64,000 nucleotides of DNA, from assembly GCA_039819085.1 (NCBI GenBank), contig JBCBSQ010000005.1, forward strand, positions 1 to 64,000, in the 5' to 3' direction. Positions 35,501 through 43,940 of this stretch are shown here, piece by piece. The DNA comes from MED-G105 sp039819085. Its GTDB lineage: Bacteria; Pseudomonadota; Alphaproteobacteria; Caulobacterales; Parvularculaceae. Every line of letters begins with the position of its first letter. The stretch's first letter is position 1. A model generated the notes under the pieces. That model was not told the DNA's origin and did no database searches. It saw only the letters and a list, made by a program, of their open reading frames with translations. The translations under genes were made by a program, and so were the position numbers.

Positions 35501-35617
35501 AACGACGTCATGACGAAGCCGGTGAACGTCGCGCGACTGCGCGCGCTTATCGAGGAATGCGTCCTCGCCAAGGGCGCTAAAGACCATGGCGACGAGACCG
35601 CAACGCTCGCGACATAG
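32546..35617 (+). CDS. TPR-containing hybrid sensor histidine kinase
   Basis: The product is 1023 residues. A hydrophobic N-terminal signal (AAIALAASLAFAPAAPAFA) precedes about 350 residues of tetratricopeptide-like helices (SYKKAVEYYERANEAYQGD, ANILRDMRQFEKARQLFKKAL), predicted to be periplasmic. A transmembrane helix (VLAFAGVVVLFAFTVAVAF) and coiled coil follow. HisKA: MSHELRTPLNGILGF, phospho-acceptor His 502. The ATPase has LVGNAIKFTDAG, DTGIGIP and FGGSGLGLAICKEI. The first receiver domain (VVVVDEEDVTQRLF) has no acceptor Asp (IIVSSQLSD) and is degenerate. The second is complete (VLVVDDNDTNRK, Asp 938 in VILMDVQMP, Lys in MTKPVN). It lies directly downstream of the surface protease. Confidence 0.93.
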   Translation: MTRMTTMIAKPSAAEKNIRRNRSCVAAIALAASLAFAPAAPAFADPSAFQPTAEEKIDAAFEALIAEAKSNMMSDPAMAATRAGQAEAVARDVEGDQGENLATALWLKGEALLRAGKPKSAAAPVEEALLLLGDAGRSDALYANLLLAKGRIAQRNSDVETAAKSFFSAHDEFARLGDARKESMTLQAIGSIYRDAESYKKAVEYYERANEAYQGDKIVDLSSANNRANILRDMRQFEKARQLFKKALGIADEMESDVLSGRILTNIAELESDAGDFRQAESISDAAIARLQSEGGADWRRFAVGAKARARFKQGDMEAAERLILEAFDGVDVATTNASYAPLHETAYEVHLMRGDATNALAHHQSMKRLSDESKKVAASANLALTAARFDLADQRLNVERLRNERLQKNMELEDARHRVETQRAVLAFAGVVVLFAFTVAVAFRNNRNRIVKVNDQLEGTVRDLNAEIDRRVTVEKELVSAKEEAERAARIKSTFLATMSHELRTPLNGILGFTKILLNGSLEEEQREQIKIIDQSGESLLILINDILDVSAIEAGKLNLQPTSINLRTVVNDSVNLLKAKAEEEGLTVGVHIDPNLPQNVIADGARLRQVLINLVGNAIKFTDAGAVTVTVDQDPETNGVRMSVADTGIGIPADKQGVLFDRFSQVDDSASRRFGGSGLGLAICKEIVEAMGGDINVKSEIGVGSEFIVTAPLSADEEVVPLPVDRIRSFTSKTRVVVVDEEDVTQRLFSRILTAMNAEIVSARSGEAAITKLAEMRDDGTTVQAIIVSSQLSDIAPEDLSERINRRGLAGAAPLVLSSSPKMDDAGRLAMGYAAQIDTLVTEKSVFSAITNAKAGPRSKTDAGPVAPNRDERSNVVTLLPSRTIGRVLVVDDNDTNRKLVSAALKSLNVAVDLAEDGVQAIEASERDDYAVILMDVQMPVMNGLDATRAIRRDCPRNSGAKIIALTASDTPEDAREIREAGMNDVMTKPVNVARLRALIEECVLAKGAKDHGDETATLAT

Positions 35618-35653
35618 TCGATTCTCTGGTCGACTCTGAAACGTGACGCCAAA

Positions 35654-35677
35654 GTCGTCGGCCGTCAGGCCGGCGAC
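35654..35677. terminator. Bidirectional hairpin between convergent genes
   Basis: GTCGTCGGCC pairs with GGCCGGCGAC (one wobble) around the loop GTCA. It lies 36 bases after the hybrid kinase stop and overlaps the last codons of the converging kinase gene. It has no clear T-tract. Confidence 0.55.
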
Positions 35678-37203
35678 GCTATGTTCAGCATAGAAAGAAC
35701 CGTGTCCCGCATGGCGTCGACATTGTCGCATTCACCGGGGGTCAGCCAGTCGGACGGGAGGTCAACGGTCTTCAGAGCCTGCTGCGCGACGACATCCAGG
35801 GTCGCGTCCGAGGCATCATGGCTTCGCGCCGCCACGCGGCCTTTCAGCGTTTCCACAGGCGCGGTGAGCCAGACGCCATCGAAACGCGCGCCGCGGCGCT
35901 CCGCCAGCCTGCGCGCCGCGCCTCGCGCCTCATCATTCGTATAAGTTGCATCCAGAATGACGACGGCGCCCGCGCGCAGCGCCGCCTCCGCATCCTCCAA
36001 CATTTGGGCGTAAACGCGCGTCGTCACATCCCGACGGTAGGCGGAGGCGTCAAGGCTGGTTTCAGGAGCAACGCCGAAAAGGCGCTTGCGCACAACGTCA
36101 CTGCTGATCGCGACGGCGCCGAGCGCGCTCCCGAGCCCCGGCGCAAGCGCTCGGGCAAGCGTTGACTTTCCGCTCCCGGAAAGACCACCGATCGCGATGA
36201 GACGCGGGCGGGGCGATGCGCGCAGCAACTCAAGACCCAGATCCAGATAGTCGCCGGCCCGATCGACGCCGTCGGGGTCCTTTGCGGCGAGGCCTAACGC
36301 CATCGCCCGCACAATTGCGCGCATGGAGGCGAAAGCTGGCAGGAGCGCGAGGCCGCCATAGTCGCCTGAGCGGCCAAAATACCTGTTGACGAGGCCGTTG
36401 GCGTACTGAGGCCGTTTGAAATGCGCAAAGTCGACCGCCGCGAAGGCGAGGTCATAGAGAACGTCGATCGTCGCCACTTCGTCATCGAACTCAATCGCAT
36501 CAAACGGCGTCACCTCGCCCTGGAACAGGCAGATATTGGCGAGGTGCAGATCGCCGTGGCAACGCCGCACCCTGCCGTCCTTGAAACGCGCCTCGATCAA
36601 GTCCCGGAAGGAATGAAACGCCGCGGCGGCGCGCATGGCCCAGTCGTCGATGTCCGCTTTTCGAGAACCGCGAAGCGCGCCGCGCCGCAGATCCTCCACC
36701 AGCGCGTTTGCATTGGCGGCGGGGTCCCTTGCGGTCGCCCGCGCCCGACAAATGGGCGCTTTCTGATGGAGATCGAACAATTTGTCCGCAAGCGACCAAA
36801 CAAGGCGGTCGTCAAGTCGTTCCGCTATCAGTAGGCGGTCGAACTGGTCCGTTGAGGCGAAGCGCGCCATTTCGACGACCCAGTCGACAGGCGGCCCGCT
36901 TTCGCGCCAGGACGCCCCGCAGCCATCCTGGTAGATCGGCCTGACGCCGAGATACAGATCCGGCGCGGCCCGTCGATTGACGCGCAACTCGTTTTCGCAG
37001 GCGAGACGGCGCCGCTCTGCCGTTGAGAAGTCCGCAAACTCATACTTCAAGGCGCGTTTCAGCTTGTACGCGCGATCTCCTGCGAGGAACACGCGGGAGA
37101 TATGGGTCGTCACGCATTCGACCGTGGCGCCATTGTGTGTTTCGGGCGCGGCGAGAAACGAAACGACCTCGCGCTGCGCGCGCTCCTGGTCGATCAGCTG
37201 CAT
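35665..37203 (-). CDS. Fused aminoglycoside-phosphotransferase-like and P-loop kinase protein
   Basis: The product is 512 residues. The N-terminal two thirds has a protein-kinase-like/APH fold: VFLAGDRAYKLKRALKYEFADFST with the ATP-site Lys, RRCHGDLHLANICLF catalytic loop and FDAIEFDDEVATIDVLYDLAFAAVDF with the metal-binding Asp. From about residue 335 there is a separate nucleotide kinase domain with a Walker A motif (AIGGLSGSGKSTLARAL) and VILDATYTNDEARGAARRLAE, as in the zeta-toxin/gluconate-kinase-like group. Such fusions are widespread in bacteria but the substrate is not known. It follows the universal stress gene by 3 bases, so the two are probably co-transcribed. Confidence 0.85.
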   Translation of the reverse strand: MQLIDQERAQREVVSFLAAPETHNGATVECVTTHISRVFLAGDRAYKLKRALKYEFADFSTAERRRLACENELRVNRRAAPDLYLGVRPIYQDGCGASWRESGPPVDWVVEMARFASTDQFDRLLIAERLDDRLVWSLADKLFDLHQKAPICRARATARDPAANANALVEDLRRGALRGSRKADIDDWAMRAAAAFHSFRDLIEARFKDGRVRRCHGDLHLANICLFQGEVTPFDAIEFDDEVATIDVLYDLAFAAVDFAHFKRPQYANGLVNRYFGRSGDYGGLALLPAFASMRAIVRAMALGLAAKDPDGVDRAGDYLDLGLELLRASPRPRLIAIGGLSGSGKSTLARALAPGLGSALGAVAISSDVVRKRLFGVAPETSLDASAYRRDVTTRVYAQMLEDAEAALRAGAVVILDATYTNDEARGAARRLAERRGARFDGVWLTAPVETLKGRVAARSHDASDATLDVVAQQALKTVDLPSDWLTPGECDNVDAMRDTVLSMLNIASPA

Positions 37204-37206
37204 TTC

Positions 37207-38076
37207 TTAGTGCGCCAGAAGCAACGGGATCGACGGCTCCGACAGAAGGCGTTTCGTAAAGCCGCCAAGCACAAGCTCGCGAAGTCGGCTGTGGGAGTAA
37301 GCGCCCATTACGATTAGCTCCGTAGCAAGATTATGGGCATATGAAATGAGCCGCGCTTCAGGTTTCTCGCCAGGTTCGACGGTGACCTCGTGCGCTTCAG
37401 CGGCGACCCCGCAACGCCGCAGACGTTCGGCCAGCCGTTCCGCGGTCGCGAGACTGGCGCTTACCGGACCGACCGTGGCGACAATGACCCGCGCCGCCGC
37501 CATCAGCGCGGGCGTCGCGGCGGTCACCGCGCGCGCCGCTTCGCGTCCGCCGTCCCATGCGATAAGGACCGTATTCGTCAGTGACTGAAAGGCTCCATCG
37601 CCGATCAGCACCGGACGCCCCGAATTGAACAAAAGCTCTTCAAGCACGTCGATTTCAAATCGCGGCGTGTCCTCGCTGAAGCGCGTCATGACGCTGAGGT
37701 CGCAGCAGCGCGCGGCTTGCGCATAGCCTTTCGGAAAGTCGCCTTTCACTTCAAGCCATGACGCGCTGGCCGCCGCCGCAGGAGACGGGTTCGGAGCCGG
37801 CCCCACCGAAACATCGTGCGCCGCGCAAAGCTGCTCAAACGCCGCCTTCAATTCATCCGCCGCCTTTTGCGCCGCTTCCTCGATCTCGGCGACGTCGACC
37901 GGAACATACGCATAGGGAAAAGGTTGATAGACGTTCGCCGGGATCGGCGGGTGCTGGCGCAAATGGGTCGCTTCAATGTGCGCGCCGAAAACGCGGGCGG
38001 CGGAGGCCGCAAGAGCGAACGTCCCTTGAGCGGATTGGACGTTCAGAAACGGGACCATGAGCGTACGAAAGGACAT
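37207..38076 (-). CDS. Universal stress protein (UspA family)
   Basis: The ATG at 38076 (MSFRTLMVPFLNVQSAQG) gives 289 residues, the size of a two-domain Usp. The C-terminal domain has NTVLIAWDGGREAARAVTAA and VMGAYSHSRLRELVLGGFTKRLLSEPSIPLLLAH, the G-2x-G-9x-G(S/T)-like nucleotide-binding pattern. The N-terminal half is degenerate. It is in the run SulP - Usp - APH/P-loop kinase. Confidence 0.88.
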   Translation of the reverse strand: MSFRTLMVPFLNVQSAQGTFALAASAARVFGAHIEATHLRQHPPIPANVYQPFPYAYVPVDVAEIEEAAQKAADELKAAFEQLCAAHDVSVGPAPNPSPAAAASASWLEVKGDFPKGYAQAARCCDLSVMTRFSEDTPRFEIDVLEELLFNSGRPVLIGDGAFQSLTNTVLIAWDGGREAARAVTAATPALMAAARVIVATVGPVSASLATAERLAERLRRCGVAAEAHEVTVEPGEKPEARLISYAHNLATELIVMGAYSHSRLRELVLGGFTKRLLSEPSIPLLLAH

Positions 38077-38182
38077 GCGCGGCGCCTCCGACCAAAAGGA
38101 TATCATGCGCGCTTTAGGGTAGGCTTTCCATGACGCGGATCAAGAAGGCTCTGAGGCCCATTCGTCAGGTCAGGTGTTCGAC

Positions 38183-39991
38183 TCAGGTATTCGACGGGGC
38201 CACGCCGTCAGCTTCGGCCGCCGCCGTCACTTCCGCAGCCATTGGGGCGGGCGCATCCGCGCCGAGGACCGCCCGCCGCGCGCAGTCTGCATCAAGCGCT
38301 CGGATCGCTTCGTACTGATGCAGGTAGACCTCGCCCGTCAGCGTCTCCAGAAAGTCCGTACGCTTTAGCCTGTCCATCACCGGTCCTTTCACCTCGGAGA
38401 AATGCAAGGTCACGCCCGCCGCCTTCAGGCGTTCATTGATCGCTTCGAGGCTTTCAAGCCCGCTGGCGTCAATTCCGTTGACGGCTGAACACATCAGAAC
38501 GAGGTGCTGAAGTCCCGGCCGCTCGGCGACGAGCCGGTAAATCGCGTCCTCCAGAAACCGCGCATTCGCGAAGTAGAGACTTTCATCCACCCTTATCGTC
38601 AGGGCGCAGTCGGACGTCACCACATTGTGCCGCCGGACATTGCGGAAATGATGCGTGCCCGGAACCTGGCCGACAATCGCGAAGTGCGGCCGGCTCGTGT
38701 TGTATAGATGCAGGAAGAGCGAAACGCCGACTCCCGTCATAACGCCCAACTCAACCCCAGCCGTCAGCGTGACGGCGATGGTCGCCGCCATGGCGGCGAA
38801 ATCGCTCTTCGAGTAAACGAAGGTCCGCCGCAATGCGTGAACGTCGATGATGGACGAAACGGCGACGATGATGGTGGCGCCGAGGACCGCCTTCGGGAGA
38901 TAGTAAAGCTGCGGCGTCAGGTAGAGCGCGGCGAGGGCAATGCCGACGGCGGTGAATGCGCCGGCGGCCGGCGTTTCGGCGCCGGCGTCGAAGTTGACCG
39001 CGGAGCGAGCGAACCCGCCCGTGACCGGATATCCTCCTGACACGCCCGCTGCGAGATTCGCGACGCCGAGCCCGATAAGCTCCTGGTCGGGATTAATGCT
39101 TTCGCGGCGCTTCATCGCCAGCGTCTGGGCGACCGACACCGACTCCACAAACCCGATAACGCTGATGAGGAGAGCGGCGCCCAGCAACTCGCGCCAGATT
39201 TCAGCGTCGAATGTCGGCGCGGCGATGCGGGGCATGCCGACAGGAATGTCGCCGACGACGGCGACGCCTTCGGCGTCAAGGCGAAAGACGCCGACAGCGG
39301 CGATTCCAGCGATCACGGCGAAGGCGGGCGCGGCGCGAGCGATCAGCGTCGACGGCCGGTCCGGCAGCCCCCATCGGCGCAACAAAGGCGCAACGCCGCT
39401 GCGCGCCCAGAACAGAAACGCCAGCGAGACGACGCCGACAATAGCGGTCGGTCCGTTCGCGTCCGGCAAATGCTCCGCAAGCGACGTAAGGATCGCCACA
39501 AGGTTCTCGCCATGAGCCTCAACCCCGACGAGATGCTTCACCTGGCTGACCGCGATGATGACGCCAGAGGCCGCAATGAAGCCTGCAACCACCGGATGGC
39601 TCAAGAAGTTTGCAAGGAAGCCAAGGCGCAAAAACCCGAGGACCATCAAGAGGCCGCCGGACATCGCCGCTAGCGAAATCGCGGCCGCGGCATACTCAGG
39701 AGAGCCCTCGTCCGCGACGCGCGCCGCCGCGGCCGCCGTCATCAGCGACAAAATGGCGACCGGCCCAACCGCCAGCGTCCGGCTCGTCCCGAAGAGCGCG
39801 TAGGCGACGAGGGGCAGGACAGAGGCGTAGAGCCCTACCTCAGGCGGCAATCCCGCGAGCATCGCATAGGCCAGCGATTGCGGGATGAGCATCACCGTCA
39901 CGACCACCGCCGCGACGAGATCGCTCGTCAGCGTCCCTGTCCGGTAAGCCTTCCCCCACTCCAGCGCGGGCAAAAGCCTCGCCAGTCTCAT
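38183..39991 (-). CDS. SulP-family anion transporter with STAS domain
   Basis: The product is 602 residues. The N-terminus carries LTSDLVAAVVVTVMLIPQSLAYAMLAGLPPEVGLYASVLPLVAYALFGTSRTLAVGPVAI, the SulP signature. Ten or more transmembrane segments follow, then a C-terminal STAS domain (TIRVDESLYFANARFLEDAIY, LVLMCSAVNGIDASGLESLEAI). Substrates in the family include sulfate, bicarbonate and other anions. The upstream neighbour is a persulfide dioxygenase-like gene, whose product releases sulfite, so sulfate or sulfite handling is a reasonable but unproven guess; bicarbonate supply to the nearby PEP-carboxylase-like protein is another. Confidence 0.93.
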   Translation of the reverse strand: MRLARLLPALEWGKAYRTGTLTSDLVAAVVVTVMLIPQSLAYAMLAGLPPEVGLYASVLPLVAYALFGTSRTLAVGPVAILSLMTAAAAARVADEGSPEYAAAAISLAAMSGGLLMVLGFLRLGFLANFLSHPVVAGFIAASGVIIAVSQVKHLVGVEAHGENLVAILTSLAEHLPDANGPTAIVGVVSLAFLFWARSGVAPLLRRWGLPDRPSTLIARAAPAFAVIAGIAAVGVFRLDAEGVAVVGDIPVGMPRIAAPTFDAEIWRELLGAALLISVIGFVESVSVAQTLAMKRRESINPDQELIGLGVANLAAGVSGGYPVTGGFARSAVNFDAGAETPAAGAFTAVGIALAALYLTPQLYYLPKAVLGATIIVAVSSIIDVHALRRTFVYSKSDFAAMAATIAVTLTAGVELGVMTGVGVSLFLHLYNTSRPHFAIVGQVPGTHHFRNVRRHNVVTSDCALTIRVDESLYFANARFLEDAIYRLVAERPGLQHLVLMCSAVNGIDASGLESLEAINERLKAAGVTLHFSEVKGPVMDRLKRTDFLETLTGEVYLHQYEAIRALDADCARRAVLGADAPAPMAAEVTAAAEADGVAPSNT

Positions 39992-40077
39992 TCCGCCAGT
40001 CTCATTCCGCCAGTCCCCTGTTTGCCGGCGAGCCTTCGACAGGCCGGTCCCCCGCCCGCATAGCTCTTTCAGATCGG

Positions 40078-40944
40078 TCAGAGCGCGTCGATCGGAAGCT
40101 TCATGTATCGCACGCCATTGCCTTCAGCCGGCGGCATGCGGCCGGCGCGCATGTTGACTTGCACGGACGGGAGAATGAGGCGCGGCATGCCAAGCTTGGC
40201 GTCACGCTCCTCTCGCATACGGACAAACTCATCCTCCGTGACGCCGTCATGGACGTGAATGTTCGCCGCCTTCTGCTGAGCGACAGTCGTCTCCCAGGCG
40301 TATTCATCCCGGCCCGGCGCCTTGTAGTCATGACACATAAAGAGCCGCATCTCCGGCGGCAGCGAGAGCACTTTCATGATGGAGCGATAAAGCGTGCGCG
40401 CGTCGCCGCCGGGAAAGTCCGTTCGCGCGGTGCCGAAGTCCGGCATAAACATTGTGTCGCCGACGAACGCCGCGTCTCCAATAACATAGGTCATGCACGC
40501 CGGCGTATGGCCGGGCGTATGCATCGCGCGGATCTTTAGATCGCCAAGCGGCAACTCATCGCCATCGGAAAGAAGCCGGTCAAACTGGCCGCCATCGCGC
40601 CGGAACCCGGGCTCGGCATTAAAGATGTCAGCGAATACCTTCTGGACCGCGTCGATCCGCTCCCCAATCGCGATGTCGCCGCCGAGTCTCTCCTGCAGAT
40701 AAGGCGCGGCGGACAAGTGATCCGCATGCACATGGGTTTCCATGATCCAGTCGACTGATAGCCCGCGCGCCTCAACTTCAGCGATGATGCGGTCGGCGGA
40801 CTCTCGCGACGTTCGGCCCGAGGCCTGGTCGAAATCGAGGACGCTGTCGATAACCGCGGCGCGACGGGTGGCCGGATCAGCGACCACATAGCTGATCGTG
40901 AATGTCCCCTCGTCGAAGAACGCAGCCACCTGTGGTCGTTCCAT
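40078..40944 (-). CDS. ETHE1-like metallo-beta-lactamase-fold persulfide dioxygenase
   Basis: The ATG at 40944 (MERPQVAAFFDEGTFTISYVV) gives 288 residues. The metal-binding motif is THVHADHLSAAPYL (HxHxDH), with later ligands in MHTPGHTPACMTY, FVGDTMFMPDFGTARTDFPGG and MCHDYKAPGRDEYAWETTV. This pattern, especially GTARTDFPGGDA and the His-Asp-Tyr block, matches the ETHE1/Blh group that oxidises glutathione persulfide to sulfite. It lies 25 bases downstream of the PEP-carboxylase-like gene and 86 bases before SulP on the same strand. Confidence 0.9.
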   Translation of the reverse strand: MERPQVAAFFDEGTFTISYVVADPATRRAAVIDSVLDFDQASGRTSRESADRIIAEVEARGLSVDWIMETHVHADHLSAAPYLQERLGGDIAIGERIDAVQKVFADIFNAEPGFRRDGGQFDRLLSDGDELPLGDLKIRAMHTPGHTPACMTYVIGDAAFVGDTMFMPDFGTARTDFPGGDARTLYRSIMKVLSLPPEMRLFMCHDYKAPGRDEYAWETTVAQQKAANIHVHDGVTEDEFVRMREERDAKLGMPRLILPSVQVNMRAGRMPPAEGNGVRYMKLPIDAL

Positions 40945-40969
40945 ATCCGTCTCCAAACTTCGCGCGCGC

Positions 40970-43867
40970 CTAACCGTAAGCCCCATAATAGTGCGCCACG
41001 CCGCAGCTGATATCCTTGATGGCCGCGTCGATTTCCAGGAGTGGCGCAACAATCTTTGCGTGCACCTCCGGATAGCCGGCCTCACCGCCGTCGTCATGGG
41101 CGGGCTCATTCAGTCCGGCGAAGGCGTCCGCCTGTTCGCCTTCACGAGGGAAGATCCGCGCCAGGAGCGCTGCGGTCTCCGCCAATTCCAGCCGCGCCGC
41201 CTTCTCCATCAGATCCGCTTTTGACACCTCGTGCCTGTCAGAGAATGACGGCGCGGACGCGGTGAGCAAGAGCGCGCGCATGATCAATGCGATTCGCGCC
41301 GCGTGCAGCATGTAGAGCGGCGAGGGGAACTGATCTTTCGAATGAGACCCAATGGCGATTGAATCAAACCCGCGGCGATCCGTCGACAGATGGTTGGCGA
41401 GCCGCCGCAGCGCGCTTTCGACGCCAAGTCCGCCGAGCGCCTCCGCCGCGACGCCGCAAGCTTCCGCGAGACCCGACGCGGCGGCGTGTCTGGCCCTGAC
41501 CGTCCAGAAGCTCGGATCATAAACGTCAGCATACGCGCGCAGGACCGAGAGGCTTGTAAGCGAGCGCGCCCGCGCGCCGAGCCGAAAGATCCGCTCAAAA
41601 CGCGACGAACCCTCCACAAGCGCAGCGAAACGCTCCGGCTCGCGCGCAGCGGCGTCGCCAAACCCGCCGCCGACGTTAGCGGGCGCGGCCAATTGCTGGA
41701 GAATGGCGTTGTGCGGAATGGCGCGCAGCGATCGAGCCGCGTCGCGCATGGACGCCCCGCTCTGACGACGCGTCTTTCGCGAGCCGGTCTTGTGCAGGAA
41801 GTTCAGAGCGAAGGCGCCAAGCGCCGTCTGATATGACGCATCCTCAAAAAGGTCTTCCTGCCAGCGCTTCATTGCTCTGTAGACGTCCCATGAGAAGTTG
41901 ATGTCCTCATAGAACCGATCGTCCATTTCGCCTTCATCATCCTCAAACGCCCAGGCGAACAGGCCGGCGACGGTCCGATCGGAAAGCGTCTGGGTCTGAA
42001 AATGCAGGAACCCGTCGCCGCCCTGGAAGCTCGCCTCGGCGTTGGCCGCAACCCCATCCTTTTGGAAACGGGCCCGGGCCCATGGCGTGAACAGATGATC
42101 GAAACGCTCGCTCAGAGTTCCGGGATAACCGCCGCGTCCCATGGATTCGCCATGGGTGTTAAACACAACCGCCTCAACGTCCGTAAGCTCTGCTCTCGCC
42201 ATTTCGCGCGACAACAGAATCTGGAGGCGTTCGATCGCGAGGTTTGCGGGGACCTGCCCCATAAAGCGTCCGCTGTCGGAGAACCCGAGCTGGATTGCGA
42301 CCCGCCCGCGGCGGCGCACATAGGCGACGAATTCCTCCTCCCTGAACAGCCGCTCCATAAAGCGTCCGCCGGACTCAATCGCCGCCGGCGTCTCAAAGAG
42401 CGGCGACACGTCGACTTTGTCGGCGACCCCGTAAAGGCGCGCGAGATAGACCGCGCCCATAATTGTGGCGGGCGCTTCCGATTCGGCGATCAGGAACCGG
42501 ATCGGCGAATCGGCGTCGACATGCTTCAACATCTGCGCGCACAGCATCAATTGACGCCGCGCCGTCATCCGTTCGCGGAAGACTGATCCGAAATTGACGT
42601 TTCGCGCCTCCGCGCTCACCGCTTTTTCGGCCGCCGCGCTTAAGGCGGTGCGGTCGATGAAGCCGCCGTCCGGAGATACGCCGAGATCGCTTTGGAGAGT
42701 CGAACGGACTTGAGCGGCGTTGACGCGCAGGTGGATTCGCGCGACGCCAAGTCCATAAAGCGTCATCTCCGAACGCAGCGTCGCCAGCGCCTCGGCCGTC
42801 TCGCCGTCTGAGGCGTCGATCGCGTCCGACAGCGTCTTGATCGCCGGGCCGAGGCTCGTCATTCGCTCAGGATAGTTCGTCGTCAGAAGGTTTGACGCCT
42901 CGACCACATGCGCCGGATCGTCAAGGTCGCCTGCGAACGCCGCCGCCTGTCGCGCCGCCAGCTCGCCGGCGCGCGCAAACCGGTCAATGAGAGCGCCGCA
43001 CGCAGGCGCGCCCGCGAAAGGCTTCAATTCATCCGCATAGTAGCGAAGGCGTAGCGCCTTTTCTTCAAGGCGAATTCTGAATGTCTCCCCCCAATGAATA
43101 TCCGTACGCCCATCGAGATCATAGCCGATCCAGGTCGCAAGGCTGATCGGCGCCGGGACCAGGCGTCGCCAGATTTCGGGACGCTCCCGCCGCGCAAACC
43201 GGACCATCGCCTGAAGGAGCTTTTTCAATGACGCCCGCGCCGATTCCAGCCGCTGCAGCGCTTCGGCATGCTCATCCGTCAGCGTGACCGGCGGATCGGC
43301 GCGGTGCGCCCGGCCCGCCAATGCGCGTTTCAGGCCCTCAGGCGACGCCGTAGCGTCAGAGGCGAATGCGGCGATGTCATCGCGCATCACAAGGGGATTG
43401 GCGAAAGTCGGGTGGGCGGTAAAGACGACGCCGGCTCGCGTGCGACCGAAAGCGCGCTCGAAAGCCTGCGGCCCCGCGCCTTTCAAACCATGAAACGCGT
43501 CCTCGACAAGCGCGTCCATGTCGTCGCGCGCTTGCAGGTGCGCCTCGCGAAAAGCGCTCGCCCGAGCGGCCGCCGCATCGTCTGAAATCAGCTTCACGAG
43601 GCTGCGCACCGCGTCGATCGAAATGTCGGACCGTTCCATCGCGTCTGACAAGTCGAACGCCAACCGCCGAACCGGATTGGACAGGGGATCGCTCTTCGCA
43701 GCGCCCGCAACGTCAGCAAGCCGGGCGGCGCACCAGTCGATGGCGGTCTCGGGCGCGCGAAAGGCGCTCTTGACGCCACTCTCGGCATCGAAATCAGTCA
43801 CAACGGAAGGCCTCACGGATCCTGAGACGGCGGCCCCATCATCGCCGTTATTGCAGGGCGTGCGCAA
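40970..43867 (-). CDS. Divergent phosphoenolpyruvate carboxylase homologue
   Basis: The product is 965 residues, normal for the family. Several PEPC landmarks are recognisable but altered. VVFTAHPTFANP (residues about 147-158) replaces VLTAHPTE, keeping the catalytic His but not the Glu. LGFSDSGRFMG stands for GYSDSxKDxG, with Arg for Lys. FNTHGESMGRGGYPG stands for FHGRGGxxGRGG, losing the catalytic His-Gly-Arg but keeping the later Arg. SFQGGDGF stands where family members have a QGE motif. So this is a true homologue, but its catalysis is uncertain. It follows the glycosyltransferase gene by 73 bases. An internal GTG (VTDFDAESGVKS) is an alternative start. Confidence 0.8.
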   Translation of the reverse strand: MRTPCNNGDDGAAVSGSVRPSVVTDFDAESGVKSAFRAPETAIDWCAARLADVAGAAKSDPLSNPVRRLAFDLSDAMERSDISIDAVRSLVKLISDDAAAARASAFREAHLQARDDMDALVEDAFHGLKGAGPQAFERAFGRTRAGVVFTAHPTFANPLVMRDDIAAFASDATASPEGLKRALAGRAHRADPPVTLTDEHAEALQRLESARASLKKLLQAMVRFARRERPEIWRRLVPAPISLATWIGYDLDGRTDIHWGETFRIRLEEKALRLRYYADELKPFAGAPACGALIDRFARAGELAARQAAAFAGDLDDPAHVVEASNLLTTNYPERMTSLGPAIKTLSDAIDASDGETAEALATLRSEMTLYGLGVARIHLRVNAAQVRSTLQSDLGVSPDGGFIDRTALSAAAEKAVSAEARNVNFGSVFRERMTARRQLMLCAQMLKHVDADSPIRFLIAESEAPATIMGAVYLARLYGVADKVDVSPLFETPAAIESGGRFMERLFREEEFVAYVRRRGRVAIQLGFSDSGRFMGQVPANLAIERLQILLSREMARAELTDVEAVVFNTHGESMGRGGYPGTLSERFDHLFTPWARARFQKDGVAANAEASFQGGDGFLHFQTQTLSDRTVAGLFAWAFEDDEGEMDDRFYEDINFSWDVYRAMKRWQEDLFEDASYQTALGAFALNFLHKTGSRKTRRQSGASMRDAARSLRAIPHNAILQQLAAPANVGGGFGDAAAREPERFAALVEGSSRFERIFRLGARARSLTSLSVLRAYADVYDPSFWTVRARHAAASGLAEACGVAAEALGGLGVESALRRLANHLSTDRRGFDSIAIGSHSKDQFPSPLYMLHAARIALIMRALLLTASAPSFSDRHEVSKADLMEKAARLELAETAALLARIFPREGEQADAFAGLNEPAHDDGGEAGYPEVHAKIVAPLLEIDAAIKDISCGVAHYYGAYG

Positions 43868-43940
43868 TGCCGAAATCGCCTTCGCGTCGACGGCGCGCCA
43901 TGCAACCGCCGGGCGCCGCCTGGGCCTGCGTCAATCCGAA

